Position numbers and translations under genes: made by a program. From Oligoflexia bacterium (GTDB lineage: Bacteria > Bdellovibrionota_C > UBA2361 > JAFLCA01), in NCBI GenBank assembly GCA_019694465.1, contig JAIBBV010000008.1, forward strand, positions 1 through 64,000: a stretch of DNA of 64,000 bases, in the 5' to 3' direction. Shown here piece after piece: positions 1-7,500 of this stretch; the stretch's first letter is position 1; every line of letters begins with the position of its first letter. The notes under the pieces are model-generated. The model saw only the letters and a program-made list of their open reading frames with translations. It made no database searches and had not been told where the DNA came from.

Positions 1-440
1 ATATAACAGCCCCCTGTGTTGATGGTGCTGGTGCTATTCAGTGCATGCAAATGGCTCTTTCCAGTGCCGGAATTGCGCCGGAGCAGGTGAGCTACGTAAA
101 TGCGCACGGCACCTCGACTGAAGCCAATGATCTTACTGAAACAGCGGCTATTAAGAGCGTTTTTGGTAACTGGGCAAAGCAGGGGCTGCTTGTTAGTTCT
201 ACAAAGTCTATGACTGGGCATCTGCTAGGTGCAGCTGGGGCGATAGAAGCTTTCTTCTCAGTTAAGGCTGTTCAGGAGGACATAGTGCCTCCAACCATTA
301 ACTTGGATAATCCAGCTGAGACATGCGATTTGGACTATGTGCCGCACAAGGCACGCAAGGCCAAGGTGGGGGTAGCCATCTCTAATTCCTTCGGCTTTGG
401 TGGCACTAACGCAACCATAGTGTTCGGGAAGGCCAAGTAA
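1..440 (+). CDS. fabF: 3-oxoacyl-ACP synthase II, C-terminal part (5' end cut by window)
   Basis: Condensing enzyme of type II fatty-acid elongation (malonyl-ACP + acyl-ACP to 3-oxoacyl-ACP), cytosolic. The reading frame is open from base 3, so only about the last 145 residues are present. Two active-site histidines of the Cys-His-His triad are visible, in [11 protein letters not shown] and in [11 protein letters not shown], as is the family's closing motif [12 protein letters not shown]. The catalytic Cys lies outside the window. FabF is favoured over FabB by the [11 protein letters not shown] wording, but the isoform call is by family resemblance only. Confidence 0.94.
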   Translation, partial: ITAPCVDGAGAIQCMQMALSSAGIAPEQVSYVNAHGTSTEANDLTETAAIKSVFGNWAKQGLLVSSTKSMTGHLLGAAGAIEAFFSVKAVQEDIVPPTINLDNPAETCDLDYVPHKARKAKVGVAISNSFGFGGTNATIVFGKAK

Positions 441-516
441 CCACCGCGACAAAGGCCGTTGGGAGCGACATTTTGATGGGGCGCACCCGGGCCTTATCAA
501 AAACTTGAAGCGCTTT

Positions 517-552
517 CAAAAGCAGCAATTCTTAAGAATTTGATTGCTTTTG
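517..552. terminator. stem-loop downstream of fabF, terminator-like
   Basis: CAAAAGCA (517-524) pairs with TGCTTTTG (545-552), and inside it AATTC pairs with GAATT around a TTAA loop. A T-rich stretch (TTTTTT) follows about 12 bases later, which is far for a classical intrinsic terminator. It probably ends fabF transcription before the next small gene. Confidence 0.35.
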
Positions 553-584
553 TGGTCTAATCGGTTTTTTCTTATCATGCCACT

Positions 585-821
585 ATGGTGAGAGAGGACT
601 TTCTAGCAGAGCGTGCGCGGGCCGAGGACATTATCCTGGGGTCGCTTGGCTTTGGCGAAGAAGCTTCCATAGTTTCAGTTGAAATTTTGCCGCAAGGGTT
701 TCGTGGCCTGGGGCGTTGGCAAGACGGAGAAACATTCGACTTCGAGTCGAACGAAGAGCTAACAGATCTGGAGAGCTGGGCTCTTAAAATTTTAGCTAAG
801 ACAAATGCCAGAGCGGCTTAA
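585..821 (+). CDS. small acidic hypothetical protein (78 aa)
   Basis: I do not recognise a family. The protein is acidic (many Glu/Asp) with no signal peptide or membrane segment, so it is probably cytosolic. The central part (EILPQGFRGLGRWQDGETF) looks like a small folded beta region and the end (LTDLESWALKILAK) like an amphipathic helix. It lies between fabF and the convergent nth gene, 42 bases before the nth stop. ATG at 585 is directly followed by GTG at 588, so the start could shift by one codon. A real gene is likely because the frame has ordinary codon use and there is no competing long frame. Confidence 0.55.
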   Translation: MVREDFLAERARAEDIILGSLGFGEEASIVSVEILPQGFRGLGRWQDGETFDFESNEELTDLESWALKILAKTNARAA

Positions 822-864
822 TCAGCGAATTCCCCAAAAAGTACCCTGAGGAATAAAGAAAGCC

Positions 865-1563
865 TTACTGCTTCCTTGCCGCAGTTGGGCAGAGTGGCGC
901 TAAGCTGCATTGCGCACAAAGGGGGCGCTGGGCCTTGCAGATACGCCGTCCATGTAAGATTAGCCAATGATGCATGTTGCGCCAAAGTTCTGCCGGGATA
1001 AGTGTGCGCAGTTGTTCTTCAACTTTGTCACGCTTATCGGATTGGGCAAGGCCAAGTCTCTGTGATACCCGGAAAACATGGGTATCTACAGGGAAGGCAG
1101 CTTCGATCCCGAGTTCTCCCAGTACGACACTGGCGGTTTTTCTGCCTACTCCGCCCAAAGACTCAAGGGCCTGACGTGAGCGTGGGAGGCAAGCAGCATG
1201 CTCCTGCACAACTTGTTGCCCCATCAATTTCAGATTGCGTGCCTTTGAGCGGAAATAATTGATAGGGCGAATTATTTTTTCTATTTCAGATATACGAGCC
1301 TTAGAGAGTGCCAAAAAATCTGGAAACTTTTGGAAAAGTTTGGGTGTAACCTGGTTAACTTTTTTATCAGTGCACTGCGCTGATAAGATCACTGCGACAA
1401 GAAGCTGGTACTCGTTTGAAAAATTCAGCTCAGATTGCGGGTTGGGGTAAAGTCGTTCAAACTCGGCGGCCAGCTCGTTAAGGCGCTGTTCCGACGCCAC
1501 AAAAGCTGTTCTGCTCGCAGCGCTAACTCTCTGATTAGTTGAGGAATCGACCATCCGTGCCAT
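865..1563 (-). CDS. nth: endonuclease III (DNA glycosylase/AP lyase)
   Basis: Bifunctional glycosylase and AP lyase removing oxidised pyrimidines in base excision repair. The helix-hairpin-helix LESLGGVGRKTA is at residues 133-144 with the catalytic Lys142, and the catalytic Asp160 sits in FPVDTHV. The C-terminal [4Fe-4S] motif is complete: Cys209, Cys216, Cys219 and Cys225 in C-X6-C-X2-C-X5-C spacing. The 232 residues slightly exceed the usual 210-220 because of an N-terminal extension of about 20 residues; the Met at residue 4 is an alternative start. It is convergent with the 78-residue gene and stands alone. Confidence 0.96.
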   Translation of the reverse strand: MARMVDSSTNQRVSAASRTAFVASEQRLNELAAEFERLYPNPQSELNFSNEYQLLVAVILSAQCTDKKVNQVTPKLFQKFPDFLALSKARISEIEKIIRPINYFRSKARNLKLMGQQVVQEHAACLPRSRQALESLGGVGRKTASVVLGELGIEAAFPVDTHVFRVSQRLGLAQSDKRDKVEEQLRTLIPAELWRNMHHWLILHGRRICKAQRPLCAQCSLAPLCPTAARKQ

Positions 1564-1683
1564 GCAAGAAGTATCCCCAACTTGCTAAAAATTATCAATT
1601 CTAGAAGCTACTTAGGGCCATATTACCATCTAAATACATGTACCAGTGTTAGACTTATTTTCCTTTTGAATTAAGCTGGAGCC

Positions 1684-2592
1684 ATGCGCAAATCGCTCCT
1701 AAATCTATGCCTGCAGAAGGTAGCAGAGGGGGATGAATCCTTCTTTGATCGGCTGTGCCAGCAACTTGCTGATCGACTGATCTTTGCTGCAGTCGCAAGT
1801 GGCGGTGAAAATCAGGGCGGAGCAGAAGGGCGGGTAACGTTTTCCATTGTGCGCATGCAAGAGGGACATCGCCTGGTAGTACCAATTTTTACAAGTGAAG
1901 AGCTATATAAGACTTGGGAAAAGGCAACTGGCCATAGGGGCGGATCGATCTCGCTGCTGGGAGCTGACTTTTGTGCAGCCTTAGACGCGCAAACTTGGAT
2001 TCGCGTGGATCCTGGATCAAATCACTGTGTCGAGCTTCAACCAGTACTCGTAAAAAAGGTAGCGCGAGTGGAGGTGGATGAGCTAGAGGCAAGTGCTGAA
2101 AATGTTCAAAGTGCAGAGCTAGTGAACAATCCTGAGCAGGCTAGTGTGACCAATGCAGCGCCAACAGTGCAAGCTAAGCAGACTGCGCCATCTTCCAAGT
2201 TATTGCGTCAGGCGCTTTTTCAGACTGACAACCCCGATGAGGGTTTTATAGATACCAAACAGCTAATGCACACACCTGAGCCAGTTGTGCCGCAAGAGAA
2301 AGCTGCTCAAGCTTCGCCTGCTGCAGAGGTGCAAACGGGCCGCCTGGCAAGCGCAGCACTTTTTCAGGAGCAGGCCAAAGTTGGAGAGGCCAAACCTAAG
2401 ATCATTCGCAGTAAGACTACAGGGGACACCACCACAACCGAGGTTGAAATGCCTCGTTCGACTACTAGCACTACTATGAATCGACCGGTTATTCGCTCTT
2501 CTGCCCTGCAGTCCCCACAGGCTCCTGCTCAGCGCCCTGAAGATGCGCGTGGAAAGAAAAAATCATTTCTTAAGTTCCTAAAAGGCTCATAG
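1684..2592 (+). CDS. SseB-family N-terminal domain protein with long variable tail
   Basis: Residues about 20-125 resemble the SseB N-terminal domain (first described from enhanced serine sensitivity): FFDRLCQQLADRLIFAAV, then VVPIFTSEELYKTWEK with the typical VP-FTS pattern, then DFCAALDAQTWIRVDPGS. The rest, about residues 130-302, is low-complexity, rich in Ala/Gln/Thr, and ends in a basic tail (GKKKSFLKFLK). The biochemical role of SseB is not known to me. No signal peptide. It is a single gene starting with ATG at 1684; the tail is longer than I expect for the family, and its function is unknown. Confidence 0.78.
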   Translation: MRKSLLNLCLQKVAEGDESFFDRLCQQLADRLIFAAVASGGENQGGAEGRVTFSIVRMQEGHRLVVPIFTSEELYKTWEKATGHRGGSISLLGADFCAALDAQTWIRVDPGSNHCVELQPVLVKKVARVEVDELEASAENVQSAELVNNPEQASVTNAAPTVQAKQTAPSSKLLRQALFQTDNPDEGFIDTKQLMHTPEPVVPQEKAAQASPAAEVQTGRLASAALFQEQAKVGEAKPKIIRSKTTGDTTTTEVEMPRSTTSTTMNRPVIRSSALQSPQAPAQRPEDARGKKKSFLKFLKGS

Positions 2593-2670
2593 GGAGTAAT
2601 CGGCTTTAGGTAGCAGCTGTAATATTTCCCCTCCTGGGTGGTCGCCTCCAGCGGGCGAGCGCTAAAGGTC

Positions 2671-2697
2671 ATTACCGCTCGCTTCGCTTGTGGTAAT
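2671..2697. repeat. palindromic stem-loop in the gap after the SseB-like gene
   Basis: ATTACC at 2671-2676 pairs with GGTAAT at 2692-2697 across a GCTCGCTTCGCTTG-type loop. No T-run follows. The loop wording (GCTTCGCT) recurs inside the miniature palindromic repeats at 43.2, 51.5 and 57.3 kb, so it may be a remnant of such an element. Confidence 0.3.
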
Positions 2698-2794
2698 AAC
2701 TTTCGGGAAGCGCTCTAAGTGCGCGATGTGACGAGAAGTCTCATTCCATCCGGTCTTCGCGACAAGCCATTGCCGGTCTGCTATAAGTTGTCTC

Positions 2795-4003
2795 ATGTCC
2801 TACAAACTAGAAGACTTAATTAAATTTCGATCGCCCCTAGTGGATGCCGCTAAGGCCCTACAAGGGCTTAAGCCTTTTAGAGCTGACTTAGTGGAGGGTG
2901 CCTGGAGACATCGCTATCGAGAGGCGTTCGAGCTTCTGCGTCAGGGAGGCTTGGCACCGAGTGGGGCAGTCCCGATTGTAGATCCTTACACGGGAGTGGA
3001 GCGTAGTGAGGATTTTCGTAATATCTGGGAGCATAACCTCGCAGTTGGATTTGTAGTGTCCGTAATAGGTGAGTGGGCAGAAAAAGCTGAGTTGATTTCT
3101 AGTGATGAGCGCGAAGCTGCTATTGTGCACGCTATCACTCATGATGCGACAAAGGTGTTCGAGATATTTCGTGGGCGATTCTTTGCGCAGGCTCGACGCG
3201 TAATAGAGATATTTCGTGGTTATCAGTCACAGGGCATGAGCACTGAGGAAATCCTTGAGTGTACCCTTAGTGATTTGTACAAGGAAGTGCCAGAGGTGAA
3301 CGCTTTTTGCTCCTACGCGAGAGCTTTGGCCTGGTGGTGTATTGATCAGCGATTATTCCCAGATATTGGCCTCATTAGGCTTGAGCCCACAGCCAGGATG
3401 AGTGTTCCAGCGATGGATTTAGATTTGGAGCTTATTGCGCGTGATCCGCTTTATGTCTTCATTCAGTCTTCTCCAGATTCATCTGAAGCGCATAAGACTT
3501 TATCAGATGCGCTGCTGCGTTCGGCTTACCCACAACGTGTTCGAGTGGCGCTACTTGAGTCGCGCGGATATGGCGCTGCTGCAGAAAACTTGTTGAACGC
3601 ATTTGAGTTTAGTGCTGATGGTTCACTTGCTATTCGGATCAATTGGATTCAGCGCCTAGTGCTTCTGGCTGATTGCATGACTGCTAGCTCCATTCCTCAA
3701 AATGGCAGCCCGTTTACATCTTACTTTGTTACGACTGCTGAGCGCCAAGCACTGACACGGCTATCAGAGCGCTATCCGAGCTTAACGGCGCGTGGGGTTA
3801 AGATGCAGCCTGGTAAACCTGTCGAGGAGTGTAGTGCAGACCCCACAGAGGCCTCCATGTCCGTCTCCTATGTGCAAATTCAAGCCTTTTTGGGATCTGC
3901 AATTTGTAGAGAGCTTGCCGAGGCCCACGCAGGTAGTCCCGTGCCAGACCCTGACGGATATGTTAAGCAGGCAGTGAACAATGCCTTGGTAGCTTTGCGC
4001 TGA
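2795..4003 (+). CDS. HD-domain-like protein of unknown substrate
   Basis: 402 residues, no signal peptide. Residues about 75-125 have the spacing of an HD metal-dependent phosphohydrolase core: His80 in IWEHNLAVGF and His116-Asp117 in VHAITHDATK, all in predicted helices. The remainder is helical and I do not recognise it (YARALAWWCIDQRLFPDIGL, RINWIQRLVLLADCMTAS). The second half contains a further DCMT stretch that could supply the last aspartate. It lies 8 bases before the kinase-like gene at 4012, so the two are almost certainly co-transcribed and may act on related small molecules. The HD assignment is by motif only. Confidence 0.65.
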   Translation: MSYKLEDLIKFRSPLVDAAKALQGLKPFRADLVEGAWRHRYREAFELLRQGGLAPSGAVPIVDPYTGVERSEDFRNIWEHNLAVGFVVSVIGEWAEKAELISSDEREAAIVHAITHDATKVFEIFRGRFFAQARRVIEIFRGYQSQGMSTEEILECTLSDLYKEVPEVNAFCSYARALAWWCIDQRLFPDIGLIRLEPTARMSVPAMDLDLELIARDPLYVFIQSSPDSSEAHKTLSDALLRSAYPQRVRVALLESRGYGAAAENLLNAFEFSADGSLAIRINWIQRLVLLADCMTASSIPQNGSPFTSYFVTTAERQALTRLSERYPSLTARGVKMQPGKPVEECSADPTEASMSVSYVQIQAFLGSAICRELAEAHAGSPVPDPDGYVKQAVNNALVALR

Positions 4004-4011
4004 GTCTTAAT

Positions 4012-5121
4012 ATGAAAGAAGTTGATCCAATTCAGGAACTGGCAGAGCGCCTAAGCGCCCGTTGTAAAAAGCTTTCAAACGCGCGATTGGAAAAGGTGGA
4101 GCACCTTGTCGGCGATATGAGCACAAGGCGCTATATGCGGCTCCATTTTTCTGGACAGCCAACTTCAGCGATACTGATGCTGCTCAATCACGCCCCTGGC
4201 CCAGTCCGTGGTGGGCGCAATGACATTACCCAGGATGACACTTTTGTTGAGTTATCGCATTTCTTGCCAAAGCATGCTATTCGCGTGCCGCAGCTTTACT
4301 TGGATGCCCGCACTGAAGGAGCGCTAATAGTCGAAGATATTGGCGACTGCGCACTATGGCGCTTTGCGCTGAATGAGCTACGTAAACAAGACGAGCAAAT
4401 TGCCGCCAACTGGTCACTAAATGAGGACCCGGTTACTGCGTTATTTAAGAAAGCAATTGATATAATTATTAAATTGCAGGCTATTCCGCCAGATAGCGCA
4501 TGTGTTGCATTCCAGCGCTGGGCAGAGCCAGAGTGGTATCGGCAGACTATTGCAGAATTTTCCCAATATTATGCAGAGCCACGTGGTATGAAGGCATCAC
4601 AGCGGGCGGTGCTAGATCGAGCCTATGATGCAATCTGTGAGTGCATAGCTGCGCATCCGCAGACACTTTCTCACTTTGACTACATGGCGTTTAATCTTTT
4701 TGTCCTGCCAAGTAGTGAAATCTGCATGATCGACTTTCAAGATATGTCGCTTAACTCACCTGTGCGCGACATTATCTCGCTTATTAATGATCGTGATATG
4801 GATTCTGCGCTGGGTAAATCGCGGCATGCAGAGCTGTTGAAATACTTTGTTGATTTGGCTCAATTGGGGCCCAAGTTTGCTGAGTGGTACGATGAGTATT
4901 TAATGCAGTGGGATTTTCGTGTCTCCGGTCGATTCTTGCAGCTTGCAGATAAGCGAGGAGTAGAGCGCTATCGACAATGGGTGCCAGGTACTTTAAGGCG
5001 CTTGGGGCGCACACTTGTGCGCTGCTATCGCCGCTATCACGGGTTTGATGACCTAATCGATATTTTGGTTAACTTTTGCCCAGAGATTAAGGAAGGCACT
5101 CAAGATCCTTGGCCGCTGTAG
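4012..5121 (+). CDS. AmgK-like phosphotransferase (protein-kinase-like fold)
   Basis: Aminoglycoside phosphotransferase superfamily, cytosolic sugar/aminoglycan-type kinase. The catalytic loop is in SHFDYMAFNLFV (H-x-D-x4-N) and the Mg-binding Asp in CMIDFQDMS. The early segment LSTRRYMRLHF/SAILMLLN fits the N-lobe and LIVEDIGDCALW the hinge. 369 residues compares well with AmgK (anomeric MurNAc/GlcNAc kinase, about 340), where the YMAFNLFV wording is typical, so a role in cell-wall sugar salvage is possible. The usual partner MurU nucleotidyltransferase is not next to it; an HD-like gene is, 8 bases upstream. Exact substrate unproven. Confidence 0.82.
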   Translation: MKEVDPIQELAERLSARCKKLSNARLEKVEHLVGDMSTRRYMRLHFSGQPTSAILMLLNHAPGPVRGGRNDITQDDTFVELSHFLPKHAIRVPQLYLDARTEGALIVEDIGDCALWRFALNELRKQDEQIAANWSLNEDPVTALFKKAIDIIIKLQAIPPDSACVAFQRWAEPEWYRQTIAEFSQYYAEPRGMKASQRAVLDRAYDAICECIAAHPQTLSHFDYMAFNLFVLPSSEICMIDFQDMSLNSPVRDIISLINDRDMDSALGKSRHAELLKYFVDLAQLGPKFAEWYDEYLMQWDFRVSGRFLQLADKRGVERYRQWVPGTLRRLGRTLVRCYRRYHGFDDLIDILVNFCPEIKEGTQDPWPL

Positions 5122-5315
5122 AAGTGTTCCAGCATTAAATTCTGCCACACAAAGCGTAACTTCTGGTTGGGCGTTAGCACGAGTCTGTTTGACTGTTGGA
5201 GTGCTTAGGCCGGGTACGAACCCGTCAATAAAAGCATAGTTTTTGCATTTTAGCCTTTAGTCGTGCTACCCCCACTGCCGATATCTATACGTAGAATCAG
5301 TAGGTTAACTTGAAT

Positions 5316-7238
5316 ATGTGGCAAAAGAAGCTGCTACCTTTGTTAGGCTGGCTTGGAGCGGTCCTAATCGGACAGGCAAGCTCTTACGCTGACTTCAGTA
5401 TAGTCGGCGCTGTCAACAATCGGATTGGAAACGCAATTGCTGCGGGCAATATCTTGGGCGGCTCAGAAGGGCAGTTTATATACGGGGAGCCCTTTGCACT
5501 ATCTGGAAACAAGGGCCGCGCTACGGTGCGTACTTTCGATTCAATTAGCGGTACTAGTAGCCTGCTGTTTACGATATCTGGAAATGTAAATGCTGATCGC
5601 TTGGGAATGTCAGTTGCGATCAGTAGGGTTGGAAGCATAGTGCCACGCGTGGCAGCTGGCGCAATTAATGACATTACAAAACTTGGCTACGTTAAGGTTT
5701 ATAGCGCGAATGGGACTGCCGTCGGGACAATCTCTGGCGGCGCTACAACTTTTTTTGCTGACAGTCTTGCGATTGCACACGACCTAAATAGTGATGGAGT
5801 TGATGACTTGGTAGTTGGTTCCTCGGTTGATCCAAGTGGGGGTAACTTTGCCGGGAAGGTGACAGTCTACAGCGGGGCAAGTCCTTTTCCTGTTTTATTT
5901 AGCTTCACTGGCTCTGCAGGTGATCGGCTAGGAGTTTCTGTTGCAACGGGAGATGTGAATCAAGATGGCACCGACGACATCATTGCAGGGGCGCTCGGTG
6001 AGCAGATTTTTGGGGCAGTGCATGTATTTTCTGGTGCTGATGGCAGCTCGATCCTGAGCGTTTCTGGCAGTAGTGTTGCCGCCAACTCTTTTTTCGGAAG
6101 AAGCGTTAGTTTCGGGGGAGATGTAAATGGTGACAACACTCCCGATATCTTGGTGGGTTCGAGCGGATCCTTCAATGAACCAGCTGGTTCCCAATTGGGA
6201 GCGGTGCATGTTCTTGATCGTTATGGAAATCTAGTACTTAACGTTTCGGGTGAGAACTCAGCTTTTGGTTTTGGTAGTGTCGTTAGCGGCCCAGCTGACT
6301 TTGACGGTGATGGAATTAGTGACTTTGCTGTTAGCTCGCCTACCTATACAGACGGTAGCAGCTCTACCCTTGCTGGCGGCTTGCTCCAGAGTGGGCGAGT
6401 GCAACTTTATCGAGGCCCGGCAGGGGCACTATTTCGCACCTTTTTAAATAGCTACACGGCTACAAGTTCTTTAATGGGCACGGGACTGGCCGCAACTGTA
6501 GACCTGAATGCTGACGGGGTTACAGACGTCCTCATGGGCTCGCCATACTTTACCAATCCTCCTGGCAGTCCTTCGTCCGCCTATCATGGTCGGGTAGACT
6601 TTGCAGCTAGTACTCCGCCTACTCCTACGCCTAGCGTAACGCCCAGTGCTACACCCAACGCCACTCAAACTCCAAACCTGACCGCTGTTCCGACGGCTAG
6701 CCCAACAGCAGCAGTGACAAGTGTAGCTAGTCCGACAGCTACACCTCCATTGGCGAGTACAGCGGAACCTGAGCCGACACAGCCAGTCGATGTAGCCGAG
6801 GATATTTTCGCAATTAGGGAAAGCGTCTCGCTTTCAAAGAAGCTGCGTTTGACGATTAGGGTACAAGTTTTGGATGCTCTGGGAGCCGCGATTGATGTGA
6901 GCGCGCGTGATTGCGCTGTAGAACTTAACACCAAGCGCAGGGGAGGGGACTCGAGAGAGCGCTCTCTTGGCAAATTCCCATTTCTCTCGGGATCGATGCT
7001 AACGATAGGTGGACACAAAATTCCGCTACTAAATCTATCTGGGAAGCGAGCCTTCGCAAGGCGGCGCATCTTGGCTGGTCCTTTTGTAGAAATCGTTGCG
7101 TGCTTACGTTGTGATAATGGCGCAATTGAGCTTAGTGACCAAAGATCACTGCGGCAGCCAGTAATCTCCGGTGTAACTTACTTGGCCTCCTTCGACGCAT
7201 GGTCGAAGAAAGTACGCCGCCTCTTAACGGCGCGCTAA
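5316..7238 (+). CDS. secreted FG-GAP (integrin-alpha-like) repeat protein
   Basis: A Sec signal peptide (KKLLPLLGWLGAVLIGQASSYA) is followed by seven or so FG-GAP blades, about residues 30-430, each with a calcium-loop wording such as HDLNSDGVDDLVVG, GDVNQDGTDDIIAG, ADFDGDGISDFAVS and VDLNADGVTDVLMG. This predicts a beta-propeller that binds Ca2+ on the cell surface or outside. A Thr/Pro-rich linker (about residues 435-500) joins it to a C-terminal domain of about 130 residues that I do not recognise (LRLTIRVQVLDALGAAIDV). No anchor or sorting signal is visible. A TTG codon at 5310 also opens the frame; ATG at 5316 is chosen because AGG lies about 11 bases before it. Directly upstream of the flagellin-like gene. 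Confidence 0.88.
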   Translation: MWQKKLLPLLGWLGAVLIGQASSYADFSIVGAVNNRIGNAIAAGNILGGSEGQFIYGEPFALSGNKGRATVRTFDSISGTSSLLFTISGNVNADRLGMSVAISRVGSIVPRVAAGAINDITKLGYVKVYSANGTAVGTISGGATTFFADSLAIAHDLNSDGVDDLVVGSSVDPSGGNFAGKVTVYSGASPFPVLFSFTGSAGDRLGVSVATGDVNQDGTDDIIAGALGEQIFGAVHVFSGADGSSILSVSGSSVAANSFFGRSVSFGGDVNGDNTPDILVGSSGSFNEPAGSQLGAVHVLDRYGNLVLNVSGENSAFGFGSVVSGPADFDGDGISDFAVSSPTYTDGSSSTLAGGLLQSGRVQLYRGPAGALFRTFLNSYTATSSLMGTGLAATVDLNADGVTDVLMGSPYFTNPPGSPSSAYHGRVDFAASTPPTPTPSVTPSATPNATQTPNLTAVPTASPTAAVTSVASPTATPPLASTAEPEPTQPVDVAEDIFAIRESVSLSKKLRLTIRVQVLDALGAAIDVSARDCAVELNTKRRGGDSRERSLGKFPFLSGSMLTIGGHKIPLLNLSGKRAFARRRILAGPFVEIVACLRCDNGAIELSDQRSLRQPVISGVTYLASFDAWSKKVRRLLTAR

Positions 7239-7253
7239 GGCAGCTCTTCCCCC

Positions 7254-7273
7254 AATTTCGTGTGCGAAATTTT
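7254..7273 (+). terminator. weak terminator-like hairpin after the FG-GAP gene
   Basis: AATTTCG (7254-7260) pairs with CGAAATT (7265-7271) around TGTG, followed by only two further Ts. It sits 16 bases after the FG-GAP stop. Weak, but correctly placed. Confidence 0.35.
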
Positions 7274-7441
7274 CGTAGCTTGATAGATCTTTGAATTAAT
7301 ACGGGAAGTTGCTGCGCCCTGACCAATTCTTGTACAGAGCAAATTGAGCCACCGTTTCTAACAAATCCGCCAAGTTACCCCGATTTTGATAGATGGAGAT
7401 CTCCGCCTGAAGTGTACCCATCGCCCCGGGTGCTGCTTCGA

Positions 7442-7466
7442 TCACGGTCGCCCCCCGTGATTTTTT
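7442..7466 (+). terminator. intrinsic terminator just upstream of the flagellin-like gene
   Basis: TCACGG (7442-7447) pairs with CCGTGA (7455-7460), 7-base loop, followed immediately by six Ts (7461-7466). This has classical rho-independent form on the + strand. It lies only 34 bases before the chosen flagellin start at 7501, so it either ends upstream transcription or acts as an attenuator in the flagellin leader. A perfect palindrome GGAGATCTCC lies at 7395-7404. Confidence 0.6.
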
Positions 7467-7500
7467 GTGGAGCTATTTCTCCGCGCAGGAATTTTTTTGT

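Noticed and set aside
7299..7316. GG-N10-GC pattern as a sigma-54 promoter for the flagellin-like gene
   Set aside because: Only the minimal dinucleotides match; the surrounding TGGCAC and TTGCA words are absent.
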